Shown: positions 24,031 through 35,999 of the stretch, piece by piece
How the letters are laid out: every line of letters starts with the position of its first letter
Position numbering within the stretch: the first letter of the stretch is position 1
NCBI GenBank assembly: GCA_036583965.1
Contig: JAZBQD010000021.1
Coordinates: 15,986,266-16,050,265 of the forward strand
DNA length: 64,000 nt
Direction: 5' to 3'
From: Prunella strophiata
Taxonomy: Eukaryota > Chordata > Aves > Passeriformes > Prunellidae
Notes under the pieces: model-generated
Told to the model about the DNA's origin: nothing
The model's input: the letters and a program-made list of their open reading frames with translations, nothing else
Databases searched by the model: none
Made by a program: the position numbers and the translations under genes

Positions 24031-24664
24031 ACAAAATTTAGGAGGTTAAAATTAGGACAACATAACTGTGGTCCTCTAAGAAATTATTCTGTTCTTATTT
24101 TCTTGCCTCTCTTTTTCTTGGCACCAGGGGACTTTGGGTCAGAGCTAAACAGCTTATGAACTCATTTCCTAAAATTTTCAGTCTCCCAAAAGCTTGCTTT
24201 CCTTGGATTATTTTTAATTCAGCCAATTTGTAACACATATTCAGACTGTATCCTCCACAATATTTTATGATAAATCCCATTCAATTTCATACATACGGTT
24301 GCAAGCTTTATTGCTTAACAAACATTTCATCTACTCTCCCATAATTTATATCTGAATGGGTTTATTATAGACATTGCATTTCATTCATTGTGCAGTTAAT
24401 TCTGCAACATGCTGCCTGTTTTCTGTATGGCCACTCTACCATTATGTGCTTTCAGTACAATTGAATTTTTCCTTGGGAGCTTTATGAAATGGTTTATGAA
24501 TATGTAATACAAATTGTATTAACAAGGCAAATGTACTTTTTATTCCTTTTGTGAGCATTTCCAGTCAATGACTAGTAAGAGAACAAGCATAGTAGCACAT
24601 CTCCCTCAATTCCTATTCACCAAGGCTACCCATGCAATATTATTTTTAAAAGGCTCATCACTTC

Positions 24665-25130
24665 AAAAAAAAAAAAAAAAAAGGCATTTAAAAATCTTGG
24701 TTGGTGCTGCAGTCACTCCCTGGAAAAGAACACAAGAAAGCTTTCTAACATGACTTCTCTCTTTGTGAGGACTTCTCTCTTTCTCTTCAGGTATAAGTAT
24801 ATTTGGCAGATACCATCTTGGAAAAGCATTCCCCTCTATCACCTCCATTTCAGGCAGTCCATTGCTTTGATTACCATTATGTGTTTGTTTTTCCTCAACA
24901 CCCAGAAACACCAATCCTGTTGCATCACATGCCTATTTGCATATTTAAAACAGAGGCAGTCCTTGCTCTAGAGCTGTGATTGACCATACACATCTAGTGA
25001 GACAAGCAGTGGATATGATCAAAGAATGGGAGGAAGAGCAGGGAGGAAGAGGAGGTATAGAAGATGGTAAACAGCCACACAAATTTTTAAGGGAGCTCCC
25101 AAAATGACAGTAAACATATTCATATACTTG
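24665..25130. repeat. Tandem duplication, copy 1 (about 467 bp, begins with A-tract)
   Basis: This is the first copy of a head-to-tail duplication. It opens with an 18-base A-tract (24665-24682), followed by 448 bases of unique sequence ending CATATTCATATACTTG. The next copy follows at once. Four differences separate the two unique parts: C24894/A25361, C24928/G25395, a one-base deletion of T in copy 2 at the TATTTAAA site, and A25112/C25578. That is close to 1% divergence. The unit matches no transposon I recognise. It contains a perfect octamer ATTTGCAT (24935-24942), so the duplication doubles that site. Confidence 0.97.
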
Positions 25131-25611
25131 AAAAAAAAAAAAAAACAAAGGCATTTAAAAATCTTGGTTGGTGCTGCAGTCACTCCCTGGAAAAGAACAC
25201 AAGAAAGCTTTCTAACATGACTTCTCTCTTTGTGAGGACTTCTCTCTTTCTCTTCAGGTATAAGTATATTTGGCAGATACCATCTTGGAAAAGCATTCCC
25301 CTCTATCACCTCCATTTCAGGCAGTCCATTGCTTTGATTACCATTATGTGTTTGTTTTTCATCAACACCCAGAAACACCAATCCTGTTGCATCAGATGCC
25401 TATTTGCATATTAAAACAGAGGCAGTCCTTGCTCTAGAGCTGTGATTGACCATACACATCTAGTGAGACAAGCAGTGGATATGATCAAAGAATGGGAGGA
25501 AGAGCAGGGAGGAAGAGGAGGTATAGAAGATGGTAAACAGCCACACAAATTTTTAAGGGAGCTCCCAAAATGACAGTCAACATATTCATATACTTGAAAA
25601 AAAAAAAAAAA
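25131..25611. repeat. Tandem duplication, copy 2 plus terminal A-tract
   Basis: This is the second copy. It opens with A-tract 25131-25145 and CAAA, then repeats the 24683-25130 sequence over 25150-25596. It closes with a third A-tract (25597-25611) followed by CAAAACC. The octamer ATTTGCAT recurs at 25402-25409. The junctions lie within A-tracts, which points to slippage or unequal exchange between two A-tracts that originally flanked a single copy. The same short open frames appear in both copies only because the DNA is duplicated. Confidence 0.97.
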
Positions 25612-26679
25612 CAAAACCAAAAAACCAGCAATGTTGTTTCTTTACCTGAATTAGTTTGTTTCTCTTTGACAGAAAGCAATTGCACACCTAGAAATGAAGG
25701 CAGGCCCTTGGCTTCTGAGAACACATGGAGGTTCCATACAAAGGGGAAGTAGAGGCTTATTTTAAATCACAACCTCAAGGGTCACCACAACACCCTTGTT
25801 AAACTACACAGGAGAATTTGCTAATGCACTTTACCTGCTCACACGCTTTCTAAATCTTCAGATCTGTCTCTGATTTGAGAACATTTAAAACCCTGATAAA
25901 AACTCCCATTAAAAACCCTATCCTTCCACTCACCATCTTGGCCAGCCCACTTTCTAGAACAAAACTGTGTCCAGGCACTGCTGATGACTAATGGTTTGCC
26001 ATATGTTCTTACTTACAGCACAGGGGATTCATTCCTCAGCGACATGATGGGAAGGCTAGAGTCTCCAGCAGGAAATAATGTGGTACTGACAGAAAAATAA
26101 AGGAAATGGAAAAAGTCTGAATAAATTTCTGCTCAACTGTACAGATTACAAGAAGAGACAGTGCAAAAAAGATTGCTGCTGGAATTCTGATTCTTTTGAA
26201 GTCTGACCACAGGGCTCAGTAATGTCTGTACTATGGGTACTGGGAGGAAAGCAATGCTTAATAGGGTTGGTTTCCTCCCAGTATTAGATATAACAGAAAT
26301 ACAGCAAGGTGGATTATAGACTAAGGATTGGCTGACTTCTGCTTTCAGAACCCCTGACATATGCTTGGAAGAAAATCCCCAGGTGTCATTCTAGATCTCT
26401 GGAGTTAGCCTGGATTTGCAGGGAAACCATCAAGAATGAAGAGCAAGTAGAAGTACAAGAAGGGACTCTCACATTTCATGAAACTCAGGCACTTGTAGAA
26501 GCACTCCTATTTCAGGAAAGAGCCCTGCTTCCAAAGAAGGGATCTTCTGATCTGCCTTGCATATGCAAAGTGGGGTTCAGTACTGAAACACTCAAGCAGA
26601 GCATCTTGTGTTTTTCTAGATTAGATTCATGGAAGGACTCAGAATTAGCAGCGTGCACTGCTGAGCCATACCCACTCCT

Positions 26680-26930
26680 TATTAAATTCCTCCAATGACA
26701 ATTTTACTGGTGGTTTATATTAGTGTTAACAAAGGACCTGAATAAGATGTAAGAAATGTTATATTTTAAATAAAAGTCCAGGTAATGCGCCACTGGGGAC
26801 CTCAGGATCAAATGAGCTTTTATATTTTTATGTAGAATGTAATCACTTTTTTCATTATTGTGGTTGCTGCATTACTGTTATTAAAGAGTTTATTACCCTG
26901 TGGGGGATACTGCTCATTGGAATTACATGC
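26680..26930. promoter_or_regulatory. Candidate conserved noncoding block
   Basis: AT-rich unique sequence with TTAGTGTTAACAAAGG (a Sox or Fox-like ACAAAG core), TAATGCGCCACTGGGG and TCATTATTGTGG. A conserved-element candidate on composition alone. Confidence 0.25.
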
Positions 26931-27599
26931 TTGCAGCCCAGCAGAGACAGTGTGGTTTCAACCCTTAATTCATGATACAGCCACAGGACAACAAAATGTC
27001 AGTACACTGGGACTGGTGTGACACACTGGGTACCCAGTGGAATCCTGCTTGTACCAGACAGTCAGAGATACATGCAGCTGGAACTGGGAAATCATTGTTA
27101 TATGATCATCTGATTTGCAGGTCTTTAGTACATGCTGGGTTTCTAGCAGTCTTCCAGGGAAACTGGCCAAAATAGAGCATGTAGGGAGAGGGCAAATTGG
27201 CCAAAAAAGAAAGGCAAGATATTACAAGAAATGGAAAATTACCTAACGGGCCACTTATCCCTATTCAAACTTTGGAAAACCTTAGAACTTCTCCCTAGAC
27301 TGCAACACAGCTATCATTTATTACCAAGGTGACCTTTATCCCTCTCCTGACAGCACTGTGCTTTCATCAGAAGGATTTTTGGAGAGTAGTTGACTTATTA
27401 GAAGACCCACTGAAGCCCCACTTTAGAAGGATTCCCACTGATTTCTATCAGCAAGCACCACAGTGAATGTGACAGGCAAAAGGGACATACTGGGGTGTGC
27501 TGGCTCCTCAAACACCTCTTCTACCCCAGCTCCAGCCTGCACTCCTGAGACTGTCATAGAGGAGGGTGGTTCATTCCACTGGGTTTGAGTTTCTACACC

Positions 27600-27681
27600 T
27601 CCCAGAGTCCCAGGCTAGTTAAATGTATACATTTAACATAGCAAACATTATTAATGAAGTCTCCTCCTTGGGACTCTGGGA
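27600..27681. repeat. Nested inverted repeat (13-bp arms around a 20-bp perfect palindrome)
   Basis: TCCCAGAGTCCCA (27600-27612) and TGGGACTCTGGGA (27669-27681) are perfect reverse complements. Between them GTTAAATGTATACATTTAAC (27618-27637) is a perfect 20-base palindrome. No flanking target duplication is evident, so transposon status is unproven. Confidence 0.9.
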
Positions 27682-27689
27682 TGTTTTAG

Positions 27690-30600
27690 CATGGGTGGTG
27701 CTATTCCTCAGAGTTTTGCTTGTTTCAAGGGGGGGCAGATATATAAATATACATGTGATATATTAACACTGGAATGCAAAATATCTAAAGACAAGTCTAT
27801 TAAGTGTGTCCATCTCATTACCTGTTGCTTCACTGAGACAAGGAAGGAATCTCTTTGAGGAAGTTGGACAGGAATGTTTTATCCAACCATCTTAAGGAAT
27901 GCAAGTGATCCATACTGCCCAAAAAGGTTATAGAAGATGACAGAATAAATAGGTCTCTCTCCTTCATCTCACAACTAGAAAAATCACCTTGCTTAATTTT
28001 CTATGACAAACTGTTAAATAAATACTGTCCTGAGCACAGGAGGAAATTGTTCCTCAGTTCCACATGCTGTGGCTCCTCTGCTTCCATGTCATGGTTGAAT
28101 CAGTGGTCCTGAGCATACAAAATCCACACATATCATTACAACACAAGAAAACTGGATATCCTGGGACATGTATCCTCCTGAGGACATTATCTGGGGTATT
28201 ACCATTTATCAAATCCATCTTTCAAAAGGTTGGTCTTGGATTTCATGTCTAATTAGCACCTGTGCACAAAATGAACTCAGCCTTTATACAGCCCCACAAG
28301 AAGGAGCCACTCCCTGTCCTTGTACACCCATTCACACATCACACATCCTGCAGCTCATAAACCCTGCCACACACTAATGGGATCCAAATAATGCAGAATC
28401 TACAAAGCAGGAACAACTGCAGTTAGACTATTTAGCTTAAGTCACAAGGATTAGCAATCCCCATGGCTCTAGGAATACCCTAATCATGCAAGGGAATCAC
28501 AGAATTGTGGCCATCTTGCACTGCCTGGCTGACCAAGGGATTTTAATTTTCTTTTGGGATAGATATTGGATCTTACAGACCACTGGTCTGTTGCCTTATA
28601 AAATTAAAGAATTCCACAGTCTCTGTCTTATCTCTGTCCCCTCATTATGTCCTTTTTTGTATGCAAGAGTCAAGGAAATAATGCTTTAATGTGAAAAATT
28701 TGCCAGCAAAAAGTTATCTCAAGACTAAGGAGAAAAGCTCCTGGACAAAGCTTCAGTCTTCATTTTAATGACTGTTCCACAACTTTGTTTAACAAAATCC
28801 TATGAGTAGGAGATAACCTAACAAATCCAAACATATCTGCAAATGTAATGTTGGAAATAGATTACCAAATGTCTTCAATTAGCTTCTAATCAAAAATTAA
28901 AAAAACAAAACAAAACAAAACAAAAAAAACCCAAAAGTCTGAATGAACAGGTTGCAATTTTTCCTTTTTTTTTTTTTTCCCCAGGATGTTTTAAAAGATT
29001 ATTAGAAATCTGATAATAAAACAGCACTTTTTAAACCCCCACTATCATACTGCATTTCCAATACATGTATATATGTGCTCTGAAATGTAATAGATAGATT
29101 ATTTTATTACCATTTTTTAAGGAACAAGAAGAGATGATAAGATTCCTTTCACTGACTTCTGCAGGGTTCCATAGATCACCCAAGAGAGTGCCTCAGAAGA
29201 ACAGCATTTCAATAATCCCCACTTTGAGTAATAGTTTGAATATAAAAGATTACTGTGCTGAAGGCAGCCAGTGGACATATTTCATACTATCACAGTAGCT
29301 TTCTTTCTTATCACTTTATTCCATGATACCATCTCTCTTGGAAAAATAAGAGTGTATGATATTTCTGTCTCCTGGAGTTGAGAGGAGCGTAATGATTCTA
29401 TCTGGTTTAATACATGATAGTGCTCTTACATCAGTTTTCTGTGAAAATGCAGAAAATCCAAGGGAAGGATTTCAAGGAAAGAAGCCCACATACAATGTTC
29501 ATCTCGTGTGTGTTTGGTTTTCTCCTTTTCTGCAGACTTTCCACCACTGCCAGAGAGCTCTGGCCTAGCCCTTTCTACAGAAAGAATAATCGTAAATCTG
29601 CATGAAGTTTGTGATGATTAGTTTCTCTTGGAGCCAGGCCAAAGAATAAGCCTTTCTCCAATACAGACTTCACATGCTGGCTCTGTCAAGAATTCATTTA
29701 TTAATCCTTTCCATCAAGCCTGGATTAAGTCATCCAGGGGCCCTAATGACATCAAGTAACTCTGTGCCTTGAGGTACACCCCCCAGGTGAAAAATCTCCA
29801 GAGCAGCAAGTGGAGGTTACCCTGAACATAGTCCAGGTTTGTCTTTACTGAGCCTAGGACACCTGTCAGGTTATCTGTGCACAGGCATCACTGCTGCCCT
29901 CGTGGGCTGTGCTGAGTTTGAGGCCAGGACACACCACACAACCCTGCTACAGGCTGCAGGAATGCTTGAAAGGCACAACATGTTGGAAAGGATAAGATCA
30001 GGAGAAGATCAGGCCTAAGAAATCCAGTAGTGGACCTAAGAGTTTCTTTACTCCTATCCTTTAATTCTAAAAGTACAGCCATGAAAAGATCTTAGCAGCT
30101 ACTCAATGTGTAAAAATCTACAGACTTACTTTGCCATCCATAGCATTATTTTTGCATCAAAGGCAATCATACTTTGATTCAGCTTCTACTTCCTATAAGC
30201 TGTATTAAAACTCTGTCACTCCATTTCCTAAACGCTCAGCTGAAAATTGGTTTCTTTGGCTTTTAGCCCCTATGAGTTTCACTGTTTAAATTCTTTGTCT
30301 TTCACTTTAAAATTCAGATTTAAAGGTTGATATTCTACTTCAGAAGCAAGACTAAGCTAAAAAACTAATTTCCACCTTCTTTTATCTATTTGGCTGTTTC
30401 ATTTCAAGAGAATTAGCAAGATTTTTCTGTGGCAAAAGTCCCACCTGGTCCGACTTGCCTGCAAGGTTAGTGTCTCCTCTGAAATGCAGCTGAGTTCAAA
30501 GCTGTCCCTCTCCCCCTTCCTACCACACCCCCCTCTCCAATCCAGGCAAAGATTTGTTGCAAACATTTCACAGAGCTCTAACATTGTGTGAACTCCTGCA

Positions 30601-31669
30601 GAATTATTGTTGTTCCAGGAGTGTCCTGGGGGATTTTCAGAGCTGCTGTGAGACAGTGATATCCCTTGTGGAGGACTAATAGACTGTCACTGTTTCCACT
30701 GGGAACAATGAAGGTCAGACATGCCAGCTAACCTGTGTTAACACGGAACTTCCTCGCTCTGCTCAGGAACAGCTCTGAAAATAACACCATGCCTGGATGC
30801 CCTGCTGCCATCCCACTGAGAGCACATTGAATCAGCCCTAATAATGCAGTCCTGCTTCAGCCCAGTCCCTGGTGAATCCACCCAACAGCCCCACAGGGTC
30901 TGCTGCTCTGTCAGAAAGTGTCAAAGGATGGGAAGGGAGATGCAGGGCAGGAGGAAAGGTTGCCTGCTCAAAGAGTTTGTCCCAGCAGCTCAGCCCTGAG
31001 CCCTTCTCTCACCCTGCAGCACACCCCTACCACTGCCTGAGCTCTTGCTTTTATAATCTTAGCAACTAACCCATGTTCATTCATTTTAACTCCTTGTTTG
31101 CAAAGTCCCCTTAAAACGGTTTGGTTTTTTTGTTTTTTTGAGTCTTTTTTTCCCATTAAAGCACCCCCTCATTTTGATTTTTGGGTTTGTTTTTTACCTT
31201 TCATTTCATTTGGAGTTTCTACCTTTCATTTTCATGTGAAGTTCTTCCAGAAGAAACAGACTGTGCATGTTCACAACACGGCAAAGAATGGTGGATGAGT
31301 TTTGTACCCTCTGCATTTTGAAACTGGGATTGTGCTGAACAACAGCAGATTCAGGGAACACTCACCCAGGAGTCACTGACATGCTTCTTCAACTAAAACT
31401 GTAAAAGATAAAGGTTTGGTTGACACATATACTTGCAGGTGATAGCCAGTGTTTTATTTTAACACATCTGTAAGCATCTGTTGATCTTTCACTTCCCAAT
31501 ACAAAACCTGCAGGAGCAAGTGAAAAGCTGGTGGGGGGAAAGGGGAGATCGAGAAGTTTTCACAGGAAAAACTGCAATTCATAAATATTATGACTACAAG
31601 GGAAAATGAACCACAGCTTGATCACACAACAAGAATAGCAATTAGGAACAATTGTTGAATTTAGTTTAG
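27690..31669. other. Unique sequence, no gene recognised
   Basis: Contains the (CAAAA)n and T tracts at 28.9 kb. No convincing exon, RNA gene or transposon. 30.6-31.0 kb is somewhat GC-richer. Confidence 0.55.
28899..28930. repeat. (CAAAA)n A-rich low-complexity tract
   Basis: Repeated CAAAA units, followed about 35 bases later by a 14-base T-run (28965-28978). The two tracts could pair as a hairpin. Confidence 0.85.
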
Positions 31670-32110
31670 GTATGCAGCATACGTAGGTAAATACACTGAA
31701 TGCTAATGGTTTTATAATAGTCTTATTAATTCACACACATAGTTAATGTTTAAGATAAACTCCCCATCTTTAGAGTAATTTATGCATTCCACTTTTACAG
31801 AATTCCAATTGAATGAATATGAACATAATCATTTTGCACAAATGTTCTCTAAGGAGTGTGCAGAGAGTCTGAGGCAATGCTGAGGCTCCCCACAGCTTTA
31901 TTCATAATGGATCAGTCTATTCATTCCTTATTAATTTAATGGAGTACAACTGAGCAGTCTAGCAGCTTGAGCTTATGAGTGTTTCACAAATGGGGCTTTT
32001 TGCCTGTAATCGCTTAATCCTACTGGCTGGGCCTCATAAATTGAATAAAGGAGCGAACTAGGTTTTAATTAAGTCTAAGGAATGAGCTTGTCTGAAAGAT
32101 ACTTCAGCCT
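31670..32110. promoter_or_regulatory. Candidate conserved noncoding block
   Basis: Unique sequence with many TAAT/ATTA cores. It includes TTATTAATTTAATGG, CGCTTAATCC, TTTATTCATAATGG, CTCATAAATTGAATAAAG and GTTTTAATTAAG, the kind of composition typical of vertebrate conserved noncoding elements. It has rare CpGs (TAATCGCTTAA, GAGCGAAC) that look retained. No open frame or repeat explains it. Confidence 0.35.
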
Positions 32111-33293
32111 CTTAAGATCACAGTGGTGAAGTGTGTTTGTCCAGGAGCCTAGCAGGGGCAAGCATCCTGGGCTGCTCAGGTTAGAGACCAGTTGCTTTGA
32201 TGTAAGGTATTGTTAATACTTTTTTCCCCTCTAATTAAAAATTCTCCACTGTCAGTGCCATCCAAGAGCACAAGTGAGGGAATTGCAGCAAACCTGACTG
32301 GTTCTGGAAAAGAAAGAGGTTTGGGATTCACTCCTTCTAAGTCCATAAAGCAGCTCACACTAAAAACAAGCACAGACTGACACCAACAAACAGGGAAGAA
32401 AACACCAGGCCCTATTAGTTTTGATATGCTCTCCCTTGTGGCTCAGTGCCCCTGGGTAAATACAACTCAGGCAGATTCCATGAGGAAAAGTGCAAAACTG
32501 GGAGCCAGGCCCTCATCCCTTTCAGGGGTCCTGTACTCCTGGTCAGAGGTAACAAACTGACACCTGCCCATGTGTGTCCCCCTGTGCCATGATTTGTCTC
32601 CTTGGACATCCCCCAGCTCAGGGGGACTGATTTGGTACTGACTTCTTCCTACATCCTGGCAGGACATGTGCATTACAAAGTCCCTCCTTAGAGGCCCAGT
32701 GCTGTAAATCTTTTCTAAGGAAAACAGAAGGATTGTATCTCTTGCAAAATGTATTTGCAGCCACTCTCTTTTAAAATTCAGCAGCTGGAGAAACAATTTT
32801 GTTGTAGGTGTGCAAACCTGTCTCTCACCCAGGCTAGAAAAGAGGGGTATTCACATTCCTCCCTCCCCACAGTGATCTCCAGAAAACAAAAATTATAATC
32901 TTCTCTACTGGTTTTTCCCAAATTACCTGTTGAGGATGTATTCTGGGCAGTGAAGAATTCAAGATCCGTGGTGGTGTAAAAATCTTTCTGAAGCCTGGAT
33001 TCCATTTTTCCATTTTTCACCCTGGTGGGCTGTCTGGAGTATCTGAGTTGGATAAAGCAGAGATGCTGGGCACTGAACTCCGTGCCCTCCTCCCTCCTGG
33101 GACCAGGACTGGACTGTAAACTGTATCATAAAAAAAGTTGGCTTGGTCAAGCATCTTCCAGGATGTAAGATTTTCTTTTTGTACATGTGCATGTAGATGA
33201 GGAGCCACATTCTGGGAAATCCTAAATCAGAGGAGTTTTTTGTCTGATTATTTGATTTGCAGTACATTGAACAGAAAGATGCACTGTTTCTAC

Positions 33294-33326
33294 TATGATT
33301 TTACAGCTTACATTATGATTTTACAG
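33294..33326. repeat. Short direct repeat, period 20
   Basis: TATGATTTTACAG occurs at 33294-33306 and 33314-33326. Confidence 0.8.
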
Positions 33327-34353
33327 GTGCCCAAAAGTCTTTGGTTACCTGGCTATGGTTTTCATACACCAGTGCAACAGTACAGTGAAGTCCCAACAAA
33401 AATCAGACACTTTTTGCTGTCTATATACACAAATAACCAGAGATAGGTCCTGACCCCAGACAATCTAAAGCATCCCACATAAGGGCAGTATTTTAAAGAG
33501 ATTTGGCATTCCTCAGTAATTTTACTTCCATCTTCAAAAATAAGAAATGGGAAAATGTGAGGTTGGTGAAAGGAAGGCTAATTTGCCTGCCTTCTTGTAG
33601 GTATTCTGAGTTATCCTGCTGCCCTTCAGTCATGTTTTGGTATTAACTTAGCTGCAGGCTTAAGTTATGCCAAAGGCAGGAAGGATATGAATTTTAATTA
33701 GACACCCATCTCTCACTGAATTCTCCTAGGCTCCTTTGAAAATCCTGACCCTAGAGCTGTCATGTATGTGTGCATGCTTGTTTCTGGGCACGTTGTATAT
33801 ATTTGTGCACACACAAATCTACATAAATAAATAAAGTGACATGAGCAGATACTCAAAGGCATCCACTCTCAAGAAGCACACTCAGTGCTCTCAACAAGAG
33901 TTGGTGAGTGTGAAAAACCAGCCCAGATCTCCAGCTCTGAGAACTCTGAATTTCCACAGCTGAGGCCTGAGATGAACACACACCATTTCTGATCACAACT
34001 GAGGTTTAATTGCTTTAATGGATTCTGATCTGGGCATGGGCAGAACAATGTGCCTTTCTAAATGCCTGGCTTTTCTGCTCAAACCCACTTCTGCTAAGCA
34101 GTGACAGTGTCAGGCATCCTGCCAGCCTGAGTCCAGAGGGTTCTGAGGAACAGCTCACAGGCTGTGACAGGCTGGGGCACTGGAGGCACTCAGGAAGCCT
34201 GCTGTACATTCTCTATCATGTTCAAATGGGGTGAAAAAGAAATAAAGTTAAACAAACACCAGAAGTGCATGTTAAAATGTAAATGCAAGCTGTATTTATT
34301 TAAAGGGCTGCTATGATTGCTTAATTACAGATATTTTTTAAAAAGTTCCTGGT

Positions 34354-34415
34354 GTTTTTTTTTTTGTTTTGTTTTTGGTTTTTTTTTTGTTTTGTTTTGT
34401 TTTTGTTTTTTTTGT
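34354..34415. repeat. T-rich (TTTTG)n low-complexity tract
   Basis: About 60 bases of T interrupted by single or double G. The phenylalanine-rich frame read through it is an artefact. Confidence 0.9.
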
Positions 34416-35253
34416 CTAAACAGCTTGGTTTTTTGTACACAGTTAGAAAGGCAGGAAAGATTTATGTTGGGGATGACAGAGCTACTGTAATCAGCATTTT
34501 CAAAGCTGGTACCTATTCAGGATCTAAGACTATTTTCAGTTTTGATTAAATTGTCCAAACTACTTAAAAAACCATTTTTTGTTATTCAAGTAACAAGCAA
34601 GAGGACTCTAGGACATGATTATAAAGGAGTGAAGGCTCCTAGAAGTGCTTCTGAGAGCATTTCTCATGGCAGTCAGCCTCACTGGAGACAGTCTCCCCAC
34701 GGTCACAAAGGGCAGACTTACTCTGAAAAGAAAACAGAAACACAAGAGTTGCAAAACCACAAAATCTGACAAAGGCAGGGACTGAAATTATATCCCACTC
34801 CCCTAAAAAAACAAAAAAGCTGGACTCAACTAACAAAAATTCAATAAGTGGCAAAGAAGTATTCATGGATTATGGGTGAAAGTGCACCCAAGAAGTTAAA
34901 CTGGAGCCTGACAGACCTGAGTGACTCACTAACATGCCAAAATGGACACTGGAACTTGCCTCTTGACTAACAAATCCCTCACTCCCAAGAAAATTCTCTC
35001 TGTAGCTGACACCACCAATTCTTTGCCTACAACCAGCATCTTTCCTTTGCTTCCCTCATTAAGGAGAGCCTTGGGTCACAACCACCAAAGCTCAGCAACT
35101 GCAGATCAGAGTCCAGAGAAGCTGGAACATTCCAGAGCATGGGCAGCTTAGTTTTGAAGAGGTCACTTGTATGCAGGTCAAAAGGATCCTTCTCTATCCT
35201 TATTTTCAGTGTGAGAAGTTTGGGGAGTAATATTTTGAAAGCACTTTTTTTAA

Positions 35254-35332
35254 GTGGAAGGTGTCTCGTTGGAACAAAATGATCTTTAAGGTTCCTTCCA
35301 ACCCAAACAATTCCATGGCTCTGTGATTCCAC
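35254..35332 (+). mobile_element. CR1 LINE 3' end fragment
   Basis: The segment ends with AATGATCTTTAAGGTTCCTT followed by CCAACCCAAACAATTCCATG and a decayed terminal repeat (GGCTCTGTGATTCC). This is the sense-strand 3' end of an avian CR1. Upstream, GTGGAAGGTGTCTCGTTGGA matches the expected preceding region. Similarity fades before about 35250, so only the last 80 bases or so are claimed; the element may reach further left in degraded form. Confidence 0.85.
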
Positions 35333-35734
35333 GAAATAAGCAGAAATCTGCAGGTAGTGTCAACTGTCTCCTGAATAAAAGCATGGAGCTCTCTAAAACA
35401 AAAGCTGCTTAATCAAAGCACCAGTGATCTACCTTTTAAAATGGATAATTCTCTCACATTTTAAACCAATGGCACTTAAAGAGGAGAGGATAACATATAA
35501 TAGAGTGCAGTGTTTTCCAAACTACTGCAATTTTTCAGATGTCACTAACACAAATCTATTGACTGATTTATACTAATTACTTCAAAAAGATGCTGCAGGG
35601 CAAATCACACACCCTCAGTCAATTTACAACAGAGACCAGTCTGAAAGTGACAAGGTATGCACTTACTTTTGAACAGCTGTCAGACTGAAAAGAAAATAAA
35701 TACTGAACTCAGAGAAAACATATAGAAAACGTGG

Positions 35735-35782
35735 TTAATCAAACACAGGATTCTCATAATATTGCTCATTGTTTTCATCATC
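35735..35782 (-). other. Candidate last coding exon
   Basis: A strong minus-strand acceptor (GACTATTTCCTTTGCAG) is followed in phase 0 by DDENNEQYYENPVFD and a TAA stop (35735-35737). The tail resembles cytoplasmic ends of membrane proteins that carry an NPxF/NPxY-type endocytic signal, but 15 residues prove nothing. Another acceptor and an 18-base block with a GTAAGT donor lie just downstream (35667-35684). Confidence 0.2.
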
Positions 35783-35999
35783 CTGCAAAGGAAATAGTCA
35801 CCACATGTATAAATATTAAATCTGCATAAGAATTAAAGTGCTAATTTGTATATTTCCTTGAAAAATACTTTCATATTTTCTATGAACACACAGCACACAG
35901 GTACCAGGGCAGGCAGCCTGCCAGGAGCAGCACACAGGTAAGGGAAGAAGAAAGGGTCCTCCCCTCCCATTTTGTGATGCACAGGGGATGTTCTGGAAC

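Larger units (their letters stand above)
21301..24664. other. Mostly unique sequence with two weak exon-like blocks
   Basis: Besides the exon-like block at 23336-23420, a minus-strand 69-base block (21563-21631) has acceptor GTTTTACATGCTCAACAG and donor AAAG then GTAAGT with one open frame. The possible old repeat at 23955 lies here. Nothing else recognised. Confidence 0.5.

Noticed and set aside
24663..25724. Pairs of similar open frames on both strands suggesting a small gene family
   Set aside because: They are the same DNA seen twice because of the tandem duplication; frames end in A/T-tract-encoded Phe/Lys runs.
34352..34549. Phe-rich frame that looks like a membrane protein
   Set aside because: Translation of a T-rich low-complexity tract.
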